A stretch of DNA of 25,424 nucleotides, taken from CAYYVK01 sp964475145. GTDB taxonomy: Archaea > Aenigmatarchaeota > Aenigmatarchaeia > CG10238-14 > SCSR01. The notes under the pieces are model-generated. The model did not search any database and was not told the origin of the DNA. It saw nothing but the letters and a program-made list of their open reading frames with translations. Shown here in pieces: positions 6,594-13,251 of this stretch. The DNA is taken from assembly GCA_964475145.1 (NCBI GenBank), contig CAYYVK010000008.1:1-25424 (forward strand), read 5' to 3'. Made by a program: the position numbers and the translations under genes. Each line of letters starts with the position of its first letter. The stretch's first letter is position 1.

Positions 6594-7310
6594 ATGCAAG
6601 CTTATGATTTGCATGTCCACAGCGCTTTTAGTGGTGGTACAAGCACCTTGGAAGAGTTGGCATCAACAGCTAAGCAAATAGGCTATGCAGGTATTTGTTT
6701 TGTAGCTTATCCTATGAGCAAAGTGGAGGAAGAAATTTTGAAAGCTGAGATAGAAAGAGTGAAGAAATCGTTTGGAATAGAAGTTTATCTAGGCTTTGAG
6801 GCGAGGAATAGAAGAGAACTTGAAGAATTGAAAAGAAGGAGAAAGGATTTTGATATTTTGCTTGTAAGAGGAGGAAATCTTAGGATGAATAGAATTGCAG
6901 TTCAAACAAGGGGAGTTCAAATACTTACACATCCAGAGTATGAAAGGTCTGATCCAGGATTAAACCATGTTCTTGCTAAACTTGCAGCCCAAAATAATGT
7001 TGCAATAGAAATAAACTTTAGAGAAGTTTTGGTAACAAGTAAAAGATCGAGAGAAAATGTGTTAAGAAACCTAGCAAAAGATGTGAAGATAGCAAAAAAA
7101 TTTCACGTCCCTATAATTGTGTGTTCAGGTGCCCTCTCTCATTGGATGATGAGGGACCCTTATGTCCTAGCATCTTTTGCTACACAGGTTGGTCTTGATT
7201 TGAAAGAAGCGAAGGATGCTATCACAAAAGTTCCTCAAAAAATAATAGAAGAAGCTAAGGAAAGAAGGAGTAAAGGATGGATAATGGGAGGTGTGAAGGT
7301 GGTGGAATGA
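6594..7310 (+). CDS. rnp3: RNase P protein component 3 (Rpp30/p30)
   Basis: Structural protein of RNase P that forms a heterotetramer with Pop5 and supports the catalytic domain of the RNA. The 238-aa sequence begins MQAYDLHVHSAFSGG, the TIM-barrel PHP-like start of p30, and later contains VQILTHPEYERSDPG and VAIEINFREVL, which are family blocks. The length is typical. Pop5 begins one base after its stop. The start lacks a Shine-Dalgarno site but is correctly spaced from a TATA-like element, suggesting a leaderless mRNA. It opens the exosome superoperon, as in many archaea. Confidence 0.93.
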   Translation: MQAYDLHVHSAFSGGTSTLEELASTAKQIGYAGICFVAYPMSKVEEEILKAEIERVKKSFGIEVYLGFEARNRRELEELKRRRKDFDILLVRGGNLRMNRIAVQTRGVQILTHPEYERSDPGLNHVLAKLAAQNNVAIEINFREVLVTSKRSRENVLRNLAKDVKIAKKFHVPIIVCSGALSHWMMRDPYVLASFATQVGLDLKEAKDAITKVPQKIIEEAKERRSKGWIMGGVKVVE

Positions 7311-7311
7311 A

Positions 7312-7647
7312 ATGTTAAAAATTTTACCGCCAACCTTAAGAGAAAGGAAAAGGTACATACTCTTCCAAGTAATATCAGAAGAGCCAATAGTCTACGAGGA
7401 CTTAGAACAAGCTATTTGGAATCAGTTCTTAGACACCTTTGGAGAGCTTGGAGTAAGTAGATTAGACATGAGGATAATTAGGAACTTGTATTCTCAAGAA
7501 AAGCAAACTTGTGTGATTTCTTGTAACAATACAGCTGTGCAGCAAGTGATAGCAGGGTTAGGCTTACTTTCTAGGCTCGGAGATTCTAGAATAATAATAA
7601 AGATTTTAAAAGTTTCCGGCACTATAAAAGGGCTAAAGCTTAAGTAA
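7312..7647 (+). CDS. rnp2: RNase P protein component 2 (Pop5 / Rpp14 family)
   Basis: Partner of Rpp30 in the archaeal RNase P holoenzyme. The 111-aa protein has the family start LPPTLRERKRYILFQVI, the central block LEQAIWNQFLDTFGELGVS and the end GTIKGLKLK. Residues 20-105 would form the RRM-like fold. The start is one base after the Rpp30 stop, so the two proteins are likely made together. A TATA-like box follows its stop, so the next gene may have its own promoter in addition to read-through. Confidence 0.92.
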   Translation: MLKILPPTLRERKRYILFQVISEEPIVYEDLEQAIWNQFLDTFGELGVSRLDMRIIRNLYSQEKQTCVISCNNTAVQQVIAGLGLLSRLGDSRIIIKILKVSGTIKGLKLK

Positions 7648-7655
7648 TTTAAGGA

Positions 7656-7663
7656 TATAAAAT
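7656..7663 (+). promoter_or_regulatory. Probable TATA box upstream of psmA
   Basis: The element tataaaat follows the Pop5 stop. Its centre predicts transcription from about 7686, which would leave a short leader before the ATG at 7710. It would exclude the Shine-Dalgarno-like gaggtga at 7675-7681 unless transcripts also read through from Pop5. Confidence 0.45.
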
Positions 7664-7709
7664 AAAACATTATTGAGGTGATGGTATACCAGAGATAATT
7701 CCAGAGTAC

Positions 7710-8381
7710 ATGGGATATGACAGAACGATAGCAGTTTTTTCGCCTGATGGGCGTTTATTCCAGGTTGAATATGCAAAAGAAGCTGTAAAAAGAGGAACTA
7801 CTTGCGTTGGGATAGTTTTTAAGGATGGTATTTTACTTGCAACCATCAAGCCTACAACACCGTTGATGTTACCAGAAGCTACAGAAAAAATATTCCAGAT
7901 AGACGACCATGTGGGTGCTGTTGCAGCTGGACTCCTTGCTGACGCAAGATCATTGATTAGCTTGTCTCGAATAAGAGCACAAATTCATAGGATTACTTAT
8001 GACGAGCCTATGGATGTTTTCAGTGTTGCACGTGTAATAGGCGATAGAATGCAAATATCAACACTATACGCAGGTTTAAGACCTTATGGTGTATCCTTCC
8101 TGGTTGGTGGTGTAGACAAAAATGGTGTTCATCTAATAGAAGCAGACCCTTCTGGTATGCTTTACGCATGGTTAGCTTATGCTATTGGTCGTGGGGCAGC
8201 GTTAGTGAACAAAATCTTTAAGCAGAAGTGGAAGGAAGGTATGAGCGAAAAGGAAGCGCTAAAGCTTGCTTTAGAAGCTATAGAAAAATCTGAAAAAGAA
8301 AAAGGTACTTTAGAAGTTGCAATTATTAAAAGAGGAGAAAAGTTTAGAAGAGTTTCTGAAGAAGAGATTAAAAAAGTTTAA
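7710..8381 (+). CDS. psmA: 20S proteasome alpha subunit
   Basis: Forms the outer gating rings of the archaeal proteasome. The gate motif YDR is followed by the family signature FSPDGRLFQVEYAKEAVKRG, with GVSFLVGGVD and GRGAALVNKIFKQKW later. From the ATG at 7710 the protein (223 aa) has only two residues (MG) before YDR, whereas archaeal alpha subunits usually have about six to ten. The frame stays open upstream to a TGA at 7674-7676 and would add residues such as PEIIPEY, which look like a real N-terminus, but no ATG, GTG or TTG lies in that stretch. The true start may be the non-standard ATA at 7686, 4 nt after a gaggtga site, or a base may be missing. SBDS follows after 4 nt. Confidence 0.93.
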   Translation: MGYDRTIAVFSPDGRLFQVEYAKEAVKRGTTCVGIVFKDGILLATIKPTTPLMLPEATEKIFQIDDHVGAVAAGLLADARSLISLSRIRAQIHRITYDEPMDVFSVARVIGDRMQISTLYAGLRPYGVSFLVGGVDKNGVHLIEADPSGMLYAWLAYAIGRGAALVNKIFKQKWKEGMSEKEALKLALEAIEKSEKEKGTLEVAIIKRGEKFRRVSEEEIKKV

Positions 8382-8385
8382 GTGA

Positions 8386-9102
8386 TTGAAATTGGTTGTT
8401 AGTATAGATAAGGCTGTTACTGCACGATTAAGAGTAGGAGAACTTAAGTTTGAGGTTTTAGTAGATCCTTTTAAAGCATTTGAGGTAAAAAGTGGCAGGA
8501 GTGTTAGAATGGAGGATGTGTTAGCCTATCCTGCAGTATACAAGGATGCAAGAGCTGGTGAAGCAGCTTCAGAGAAGGACATCCAAAAAGTTTTTGGTAC
8601 TGTAGATCCTTACATGGTTGCTGAAAGGATAATAAAGGAGGGTGAGTTGCAACTTACAACAGAGCAGAAAAGGCAAATGGTTCAGCAGAAGAAAGTACAG
8701 ATTGCTACTATAATTTCAAAAAAGGCGGTAAATCCACAGACCAATGCACCTCATCCACCGCAAAGAATTTTAAACGCTATGGACCAAGCTGGTGTAAACG
8801 TAGATCCTTTCTTAGACGCAGAGCTTCAGGTGGAAAATGTTTTAAAGAAGATAAAGGCAATAATACCGATAAAGTTCCAGAAAGTTTTGCTTCAGGTAAA
8901 GGTACCGGCGCAATTTTCTGGCAAAGTTTATCCTCTGATTAAAAACAGTGGAAGTATTAAGCAAGAGCAATGGCTTTCTGACGGCAGTTTGCAGGTAAAC
9001 GTAGAAATTTTTGCGGGTGCTCAGGAAGAATTTTTCAAAAAGCTTGCTGATTTTACGCATGGGCAAGCAGAAACAAAAATATTAAGGACTGAGGATGTAT
9101 GA
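8386..9102 (+). CDS. sdo1: SBDS family ribosome maturation protein
   Basis: Orthologue of eukaryotic SBDS/Sdo1, which acts in late maturation of the large subunit with EF-2-type GTPases. The 238-aa product has the N-terminal SBDS domain (VTARLRVGELKFEVLVDP), the middle helical region including TNAPHPPQRILNAMDQAGV, and a C-terminal ferredoxin-like domain. The length is normal. No ATG is available; TTG at 8386 is used, with TTG at 8392 as an alternative, and the first residues vary in this family. It lies between the proteasome alpha gene and Rrp4, the conserved order of the exosome superoperon, and its TGA overlaps the Rrp4 ATG. Confidence 0.94.
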   Translation: MKLVVSIDKAVTARLRVGELKFEVLVDPFKAFEVKSGRSVRMEDVLAYPAVYKDARAGEAASEKDIQKVFGTVDPYMVAERIIKEGELQLTTEQKRQMVQQKKVQIATIISKKAVNPQTNAPHPPQRILNAMDQAGVNVDPFLDAELQVENVLKKIKAIIPIKFQKVLLQVKVPAQFSGKVYPLIKNSGSIKQEQWLSDGSLQVNVEIFAGAQEEFFKKLADFTHGQAETKILRTEDV

Positions 9103-9746
9103 TAGTTTTACCAGGAGAATTTATAGAAGAGAGAAAAGGAAGAAAACTTGGTAAAGGTGTTTACGAAGAAAACGGAAAAGTTTTTGCAAAAGTTTTAGGA
9201 TTACCTCGGGTGACAGACACAGAAGTTTCCGTAATTCCTTTGTCAGGAGCTTATTTACCAAACGTTGGTGATAGAGTTATAGGGGTAGTTTCTACAGTAG
9301 AAATAGCTGGATGGTTTGTAGACATAAACTCGCCTTATCTTGCTTTTCTTCCGTTAGGAGAAGCTGTAGAAGAATTTGTAGACACGTCAAGAGTAGACTT
9401 GAGCAGATACTTTGATACAGGTGATGTAATTTTTTGCAGAATATCAAAAGTGACTAAAAGTAAGGATGTACAGGTTAGCATGAGGGACATGGTTTCCAGG
9501 AAGCTTTACGGAGGAGTTCTGATAAAAGTAACTCCTTATAAAGTGCCGAGGATAATAGGAAAGGGTGGAAGTATGATTCAGATGATAAAACAAAAAACTA
9601 AGTGTGAGATATACGTCGGGCAGAATGGTGTTATATGGATAAGAGGGGAAAACAAAGGAAAGGCTATAGAAGCAATCTTAACTATAGAAAGAGAATCTCA
9701 TACTTCAGGATTAACAGAAAGAATAGAAAGGATGTTGAGTACATGA
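9099..9746 (+). CDS. rrp4: Exosome RNA-binding cap protein Rrp4
   Basis: Trimeric cap subunit of the archaeal exosome that recruits RNA to the Rrp41/Rrp42 ring. The 215-aa protein starts with the N-terminal domain (IVLPGEFIEERKGRKLGKGV), has an S1 domain at about residues 55-128 (PNVGDRVIGVVSTVEIAGW) and a KH domain with the GxxG loop IIGKGGSMIQMIK at about 148-160. The start overlaps the SBDS stop and the stop overlaps the Rrp41 start, each as ATGA, so the exosome subunits are translated in a coupled way. Confidence 0.95.
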   Translation: MIVLPGEFIEERKGRKLGKGVYEENGKVFAKVLGLPRVTDTEVSVIPLSGAYLPNVGDRVIGVVSTVEIAGWFVDINSPYLAFLPLGEAVEEFVDTSRVDLSRYFDTGDVIFCRISKVTKSKDVQVSMRDMVSRKLYGGVLIKVTPYKVPRIIGKGGSMIQMIKQKTKCEIYVGQNGVIWIRGENKGKAIEAILTIERESHTSGLTERIERMLST

Positions 9747-10456
9747 AGAAGGATGTTAAGCTTTTAGTCAATGGTAAAAGAATAGATGGAAGAACCCCTG
9801 AGCAACTTAGACCCATAGAAATGAAGGTAGATACAATAAGTAGGGCAGATGGTTCAGCAGAGGTTAGGTTTGGTAACACAGTTGCTTTAGCCTCTGTTTA
9901 TGGTCCTAGAACCCTTCATCCAAAGTTTTTACAAGAGCAAGAGTCTGGTATAATTAGAGTTCGTTATAATATGGTACCTTTTTCTGTAGACGAGAGGAAA
10001 TCTCCAGGTCCTGACAGAAGAAGTATGGAACTATCTAAAGTGATGCGTCTTGCTCTAGAACCAGCAATTTTCTTGGAAGATTTTCCAAAAGCAACTGTAG
10101 ACGTTTTTGTAGACATACTGCAAGCAGACGGTTCTACTAGGGTCACAGGGATAAATGCTGCGTCTCTTGCCTTAGTGTGTGCTGGTGTACCGATGAGAGA
10201 TCTTGTAGCTGCTTGTTCTGTGGGTAAAATAGAAGGTACTCTTATCGTAGACTTAAACGGAATAGAAGACAACAATTCGGAGTCAGACATGGCGGTTGCC
10301 ATGATGCCAGGTAGAGAAGAAATAACTTTGTTGCAAATGGACGGAGAACTTGACAAGCAGGAAGTAATGAAGCTTTTATCTTTTGCAAGAGAAAATTGTA
10401 GGAAGATTTACGAGCTGCAAAAACAGACGATAAAAGAAAAGTATAAGAGTGAGTGA
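9743..10456 (+). CDS. rrp41: Exosome catalytic subunit Rrp41
   Basis: RNase PH-family phosphorolytic 3'-5' exoribonuclease, active in a hexamer with Rrp42. The 237-aa sequence has LVNGKRIDGRTPEQLRPI at the start, the RNA/phosphate-binding region ADGSTRVTGINAASLA and the catalytic region ESDMAVAMMPG with Asp182, the position equivalent to the catalytic aspartate known from the Sulfolobus enzyme. It looks catalytically competent. The ATG at 9743 overlaps the Rrp4 stop; a longer frame reaching back to 9635 runs inside Rrp4 and is rejected. Rrp42 follows at once. Confidence 0.96.
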   Translation: MKKDVKLLVNGKRIDGRTPEQLRPIEMKVDTISRADGSAEVRFGNTVALASVYGPRTLHPKFLQEQESGIIRVRYNMVPFSVDERKSPGPDRRSMELSKVMRLALEPAIFLEDFPKATVDVFVDILQADGSTRVTGINAASLALVCAGVPMRDLVAACSVGKIEGTLIVDLNGIEDNNSESDMAVAMMPGREEITLLQMDGELDKQEVMKLLSFARENCRKIYELQKQTIKEKYKSE

Positions 10457-10457
10457 A

Positions 10458-11216
10458 ATGCAGGAAAAGTATGTGCTCGAGCTTTTAGAAAACGGGAAAA
10501 GAATAGACGGAAGAAGGTTTGATGAATATAGGGAAATAAAAGTAGAGAAAGGCATGGTGCAAAAAGCAGAAGGTTCTGCTTTGGTAAGCATAGGCAAAAC
10601 AAAAGTTGCTGCAGGTGTAAAGCTTGAGGTAGGAGAACCTTTTCCAGATGCACCAAACGAAGGCATACTTATAGTTAATGCAGAGTTTAGCCCTATAGCA
10701 TCTCCTGATTTTGAGGCAGGACCGCCTGGTGAAGATGCAGTAGAGCTGGCAAGAATAGTAGATAGAACTTTAAGAGAGAGTAAGTGCATTCAGCTAGAAA
10801 AACTTGTTATATCACCACAGAATGTTTTCATAGTTTTTGTTGATTTACACATAATCAACCATTATGGAAACTTGATAGATGCTTCTGGTCTTGCTGCTAT
10901 TGCTGCCTTGAAGAATGCAAGAATTCCTAAGGTGGAAGAAGGAAAAATAGTCAGAGGAGAGTTTACAGGAAGCTTACCACTGGTTTTTACTCCTGTTATA
11001 GTTAGCGTGTGCAAAATAGGAAACAATTTTTTGATAGACCCTGAGCTTCAAGAAGAAAACGTGCTAGATTCTAGGCTAGTAGTTGGTGTAAGGGAGGACG
11101 ATAAAATATGCGCGATGCAGAAACAGGGTAGCAAACCTTTAAAGTTTTCAGATGTGGAGAAAATGCTAGAGATAGCAATAGCAAAGAGTAAAGAGCTTAG
11201 GAAGTTGGTAGAGTGA
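10458..11216 (+). CDS. rrp42: Exosome non-catalytic subunit Rrp42
   Basis: RNase PH-like partner of Rrp41 that structures the active site and binds RNA without being catalytic. The 252-aa product has LLENGKRIDGRRFDEYREIK near the start and the Rrp42-type core FSPIASPDFEAGPPGEDAVE, then IINHYGNLIDASGLAAIAAL. The ATG at 10458, 1 nt after the Rrp41 stop, is preferred; a GTG at 10449 would add three residues and overlap Rrp41 by 8 nt. In most archaea eL43 and RpoP follow this gene; here eL39 does, 4 nt after its stop. Confidence 0.95.
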   Translation: MQEKYVLELLENGKRIDGRRFDEYREIKVEKGMVQKAEGSALVSIGKTKVAAGVKLEVGEPFPDAPNEGILIVNAEFSPIASPDFEAGPPGEDAVELARIVDRTLRESKCIQLEKLVISPQNVFIVFVDLHIINHYGNLIDASGLAAIAALKNARIPKVEEGKIVRGEFTGSLPLVFTPVIVSVCKIGNNFLIDPELQEENVLDSRLVVGVREDDKICAMQKQGSKPLKFSDVEKMLEIAIAKSKELRKLVE

Positions 11217-11220
11217 TCCT

Positions 11221-11385
11221 ATGGGAATAAAACACATAACCAAAAAATTAAAACTTGGGAGAATAGGAAAAGTAAGAAGGGCTCCAAGGTGGGCTGACAT
11301 AAGGAAGTTTGGTCTGAAGAGAGCAAGAACAAGAAGAATTAACGTAGCTACCAAAAAATGGAGAAGAACTAGGTTAAGAGTTTAG
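11221..11385 (+). CDS. rpl39e: Large ribosomal subunit protein eL39
   Basis: Very small basic protein near the peptide exit tunnel. The 54-aa translation starts MGIKHITKKLKLGRIGKVRR and ends with KKWRRTRLRV, the conserved eL39 C-terminus, with Trp residues at the expected places. The length is normal or a few residues long. It is close behind Rrp42 and probably co-transcribed. Its stop overlaps by 4 nt the stop of a pilin gene on the other strand; that pilin separates it from eL31, its usual neighbour. Confidence 0.93.
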   Translation: MGIKHITKKLKLGRIGKVRRAPRWADIRKFGLKRARTRRINVATKKWRRTRLRV

Positions 11386-11825
11386 TGCCAGCAAGCCTCT
11401 GGGGTAGAGCATGTAGCTTCTATACTTGTATTTATGACGCCATACTCACATAGAGCAATTACTTTTACTGTTGTGTTGGTGCCTATAGTGAGATTAAATG
11501 TAGAAGTTTGTCCAGCAGTAATGGTTGGAGGATCAGGAGCATTATAACCAGTAAGAGTTACAGGAGTTGCACCTACAGTTGCTATCATAGGATAAACTTT
11601 TAGGCCAGAACCGTAGTGTACGACTGTTGCCTTGTTATTGGTTGTATCAACAGAAAGTATTTGGAAGTTTGCGTTTGAGCATTTTATAATTGCTTCTGCC
11701 TGGCTTTCTGCACCTGTTGTAGTGGTTCTAGACAAGGTGATAAACCACAAGATTAAAATTCCACCTATTGCTACTGTAAAAGCTACAAGAAGGACTGTAG
11801 CTATCATTGGGCTTATTCCTTTCAT
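11382..11825 (-). CDS. Type IV pilin / archaellin-like prepilin
   Basis: A 147-aa secreted filament subunit. The N-terminus MKGISPMIATVLLVAFTVA is a class III signal peptide: a short basic head, a predicted prepilin peptidase cut after Gly3, and a hydrophobic helix to about residue 29 that would form the filament core. The rest is a Thr-rich beta domain with five cysteines (KCSN, ALCEYG, and three in the last part, if EACWH is included), suggesting disulfides. It matches the archaeal pilin N-terminal domain (DUF1628-like). Its likely assembly machine is encoded at 2863-6254. A TATA-like box is 26 nt upstream of the ATG, giving a leaderless transcript. It lies in reverse orientation between eL39 and eL31. 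Confidence 0.88.
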   Translation of the reverse strand: MKGISPMIATVLLVAFTVAIGGILILWFITLSRTTTTGAESQAEAIIKCSNANFQILSVDTTNNKATVVHYGSGLKVYPMIATVGATPVTLTGYNAPDPPTITAGQTSTFNLTIGTNTTVKVIALCEYGVINTSIEATCSTPEACWH

Positions 11826-11847
11826 AATATTTTTTTATTTTCCTGAG

Positions 11848-11855
11848 CTTAAATA
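11848..11855 (-). promoter_or_regulatory. TATA-like box for the pilin at 11382-11825
   Basis: The plus-strand sequence cttaaata reads tatttaag on the minus strand. Its centre is 26-27 nt before the pilin ATG, fitting a leaderless transcript. It is only about 21 nt before the eL31 GTG, too close to serve that gene in the same way. Confidence 0.5.
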
Positions 11856-11871
11856 CCTTATTAGGTTGAGC

Positions 11872-12105
11872 GTGGCAGAAGAAAGAGTCTTAACGATAAA
11901 CCTGAGAAAAGAGTTAGTAGAAAAGCCTAGCTGGAAAAGAAAGATGTCAGCAGCTAGAGTGTTAAGAGAGGTTCTTTACAAGCATACAAGAACAAGAGAC
12001 ATCAAGATAGATTCTGCTTTGAACAAGAGTCTATTGCAAGGAAAGAATAGAATAAAAATAAAGCTCGTTAAAACAGAAGAAGGATTTAAAGCAGAACTTG
12101 CTTGA
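11872..12105 (+). CDS. rpl31e: Large ribosomal subunit protein eL31
   Basis: 50S protein near the tunnel exit. The 77-aa protein begins VAEERVLTINLRKEL, continues RVLREVLYKHTRTRDIKID and ends with LLQGKNRIKIKLVK plus a short tail, all eL31 features. The GTG at 11872 is chosen because it gives the family-typical N-terminus; the open frame continues upstream to 11632 but only antisense to the pilin. A purine-rich aggttgag lies just before the GTG. It converges on eS31, with no bases between the two stop codons. Confidence 0.93.
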   Translation: MAEERVLTINLRKELVEKPSWKRKMSAARVLREVLYKHTRTRDIKIDSALNKSLLQGKNRIKIKLVKTEEGFKAELA

Positions 12106-12264
12106 CTACTCCCATATAGTTAGCTTACACTTCCCACAGTAGTATCTTGTTTTTCCGTTGCTCTGCTTATGTACAGCCATGAAAGTTCCTTCTCCACATC
12201 TTGGACAATACTTCTTCTTTCCACTCTTGTAGAGTTCATACACTTTTACTGGTTTGTGTTTCAC
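12106..12264 (-). CDS. rps27ae: Small ribosomal subunit protein eS31 (S27ae)
   Basis: Zinc protein of the small subunit, the archaeal version without the ubiquitin fusion found in eukaryotes. The 52-aa sequence has KPVKVYELYKSGKKKYCPRC, zinc ligands C20-x2-C23 and C43-x2-C46 (YYCGKCKLTIWE) and the usual length. The GTG at 12264 is fixed by a perfect aaaggagg Shine-Dalgarno site 6 nt upstream. That site and the start lie inside the last codons of eS24, giving a 29-nt overlap between the two ribosomal genes. It is the last gene of the leftward cluster. Confidence 0.94.
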   Translation of the reverse strand: MKHKPVKVYELYKSGKKKYCPRCGEGTFMAVHKQSNGKTRYYCGKCKLTIWE

Positions 12265-12502
12265 TTTTAACCTCCTTTAGTTCTTTTAAAATTTTTGCTT
12301 TTACAAGAGAAATGGAACAACCTTTTTTAGTCAGTATGTAGTCTATGAGAACTTGCTGTTCTTGAACGTTAAACATGGATGCTAAAGCTTTTGTAAGCTC
12401 TTGCTTTGAAGGTGTGGCAGATTTTTCGTGTCTCACTTCAAGCTTAAGTTCTCTTCTGTTAAGGAAGACATTCTCTTTATCTTCCTTTATTAAAACTTCC
12501 AT
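12236..12502 (-). CDS. rps24e: Small ribosomal subunit protein eS24
   Basis: 30S protein. The 88-aa product starts MEVLIKEDKENVFLNRRELK and has RHEKSATPSKQELTKALASM, the highly conserved eS24 segment. An in-frame ATG at 12523 would overlap Spt4 and add a non-family N-terminus, so 12502 is used. The C-terminal tail after about residue 78 is coded by bases that also encode the start of eS31. The gene follows Spt4 after 1 nt, the conserved RpoE-Spt4-eS24-eS31 order. Confidence 0.94.
   Translation of the reverse strand: MEVLIKEDKENVFLNRRELKLEVRHEKSATPSKQELTKALASMFNVQEQQVLIDYILTKKGCSISLVKAKILKELKEVKSETQTSKSV
12271..12278 (-). promoter_or_regulatory. Shine-Dalgarno site of eS31 inside eS24
   Basis: The minus-strand sequence aaaggagg is complementary to the 16S rRNA tail and ends 6 nt before the GTG start. 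It is read as Lys-Glu codons of eS24, so one stretch serves both as code and as ribosome-binding site. Confidence 0.75.
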
Positions 12503-12503
12503 A

Positions 12504-12686
12504 CTAACCAACATACAAGGCATACTTTCCTTCTGTAAGTCCTAGAAGTTTGGCAATTTCACTTTTGTCGTTTAATATAATAACTAACCCTTTCCAGCTA
12601 GTAGACAAGTTTGTAGACTTACACTTTGGGCATACTTTTTCTGTCGTAAAGCTTTTACAATTCCTGCACACATAAGTTCTTTTCAT
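12504..12686 (-). CDS. spt4: Transcription elongation factor Spt4 (RpoE'')
   Basis: Small partner of Spt5 that increases polymerase processivity. The 60-aa protein has four zinc ligands (C7, C10, C19, C22; YVCRNCKSFTTEKVCPKC) and the end block WKGLVIILNDKSEIAKLLG, followed by a short GKYALYVG end, all typical. It sits between RpoE and eS24, 6 nt after the RpoE stop. Confidence 0.95.
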   Translation of the reverse strand: MKRTYVCRNCKSFTTEKVCPKCKSTNLSTSWKGLVIILNDKSEIAKLLGLTEGKYALYVG

Positions 12687-12692
12687 GTATCA

Positions 12693-13238
12693 TCACTTCT
12701 TTTTCTTCTTTTTCTCTTCTTCAATCCAAACAAGGTTGCCCAAGCCAGGTTGACGCATAGTCAGGCCTATCTTGTTCTGTTCACCCCAAGATATGGAAAT
12801 TATCCTCGCTCGTACTTTGTCACCTTCTTTTAAAGTTTTCTTGGTCTGCTTTCCGATGAACACAGAATTCTTACTATCGTAAGATACAAAATCGTCCATT
12901 ATTTGGGATATGTGAACTAAGCCGTCTAGCGGGCCTATTCTCACGAAAGAACCGAACTCTGCATTGTCTACTACTTCACCAGTAACAAGCTCATGCAGTT
13001 CAGGCTTGTAGGTTAAAATTTTAAAAGTTGCCTGATAATAGATACCAGGATCTTCTGGAAGTATCTTTCCTTCCCCTACTTCATCAACACTTATTATCCC
13101 AAGTACTACTCCAAGCATAGGATCGAGCTTACCTTCTATACTCTCTTCTAAAGTAGCTTTTATAGACTCTTTTAGAGGAAGCCCAAACTTTTCAGGTGGT
13201 ACTCTTACTCTATCCTTTACTGTTAGTATCTTGTACAT
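12693..13238 (-). CDS. rpoE: RNA polymerase subunit E' (Rpo7)
   Basis: Forms the polymerase stalk with Rpo4 and helps initiation and RNA binding. The 181-aa protein has an N-terminal tip domain (MYKILTVKDRVRVPPEKFGL) and a C-terminal S1 domain from about residue 82 (GEVVDNAEFGSFVRIGPLDG, then LVHISQI). A lysine-rich tail ends the protein. A perfect Shine-Dalgarno site, aaggaggtga, ends 3 nt before the ATG; it is formed by the last two Arg codons and the stop codon of the pyrophosphatase gene. Confidence 0.95.
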   Translation of the reverse strand: MYKILTVKDRVRVPPEKFGLPLKESIKATLEESIEGKLDPMLGVVLGIISVDEVGEGKILPEDPGIYYQATFKILTYKPELHELVTGEVVDNAEFGSFVRIGPLDGLVHISQIMDDFVSYDSKNSVFIGKQTKKTLKEGDKVRARIISISWGEQNKIGLTMRQPGLGNLVWIEEEKKKKKK

Positions 13239-13241
13239 AAT

Positions 13242-13251
13242 TCACCTCCTT
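13242..13251 (-). promoter_or_regulatory. Shine-Dalgarno site of rpoE built from the ppa stop
   Basis: The minus-strand aaggaggtga matches the anti-Shine-Dalgarno sequence in full. It is also AGG AGG TGA, the last two arginines and stop of the pyrophosphatase. Spacing to the rpoE ATG is 3 nt, similar to rpoP. Confidence 0.8.

Noticed and set aside
7140..7160. Possible C/D-box sRNA signal (gatgatga) in Rpp30
   Set aside because: A C-box-like sequence occurs, but it lies inside conserved coding sequence and I see no paired D and internal boxes with suitable spacing.
9635..9742. N-terminal extension of Rrp41 inside Rrp4
   Set aside because: The ATG at 9743 overlaps the Rrp4 stop as ATGA and gives the standard Rrp41 start. 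The upstream residues are an out-of-frame reading of the Rrp4 KH domain.
9964..10356. 130-aa open frame on the minus strand inside Rrp41
   Set aside because: It lies wholly opposite a strongly conserved gene, its Ser/Pro/Thr-rich translation resembles no family, and no start signal is evident.
11632..11871. Longer eL31 reading frame starting at 11632
   Set aside because: The added 80 residues are antisense to the pilin and hydrophobic, unlike any eL31. The GTG at 11872 gives the expected N-terminus.
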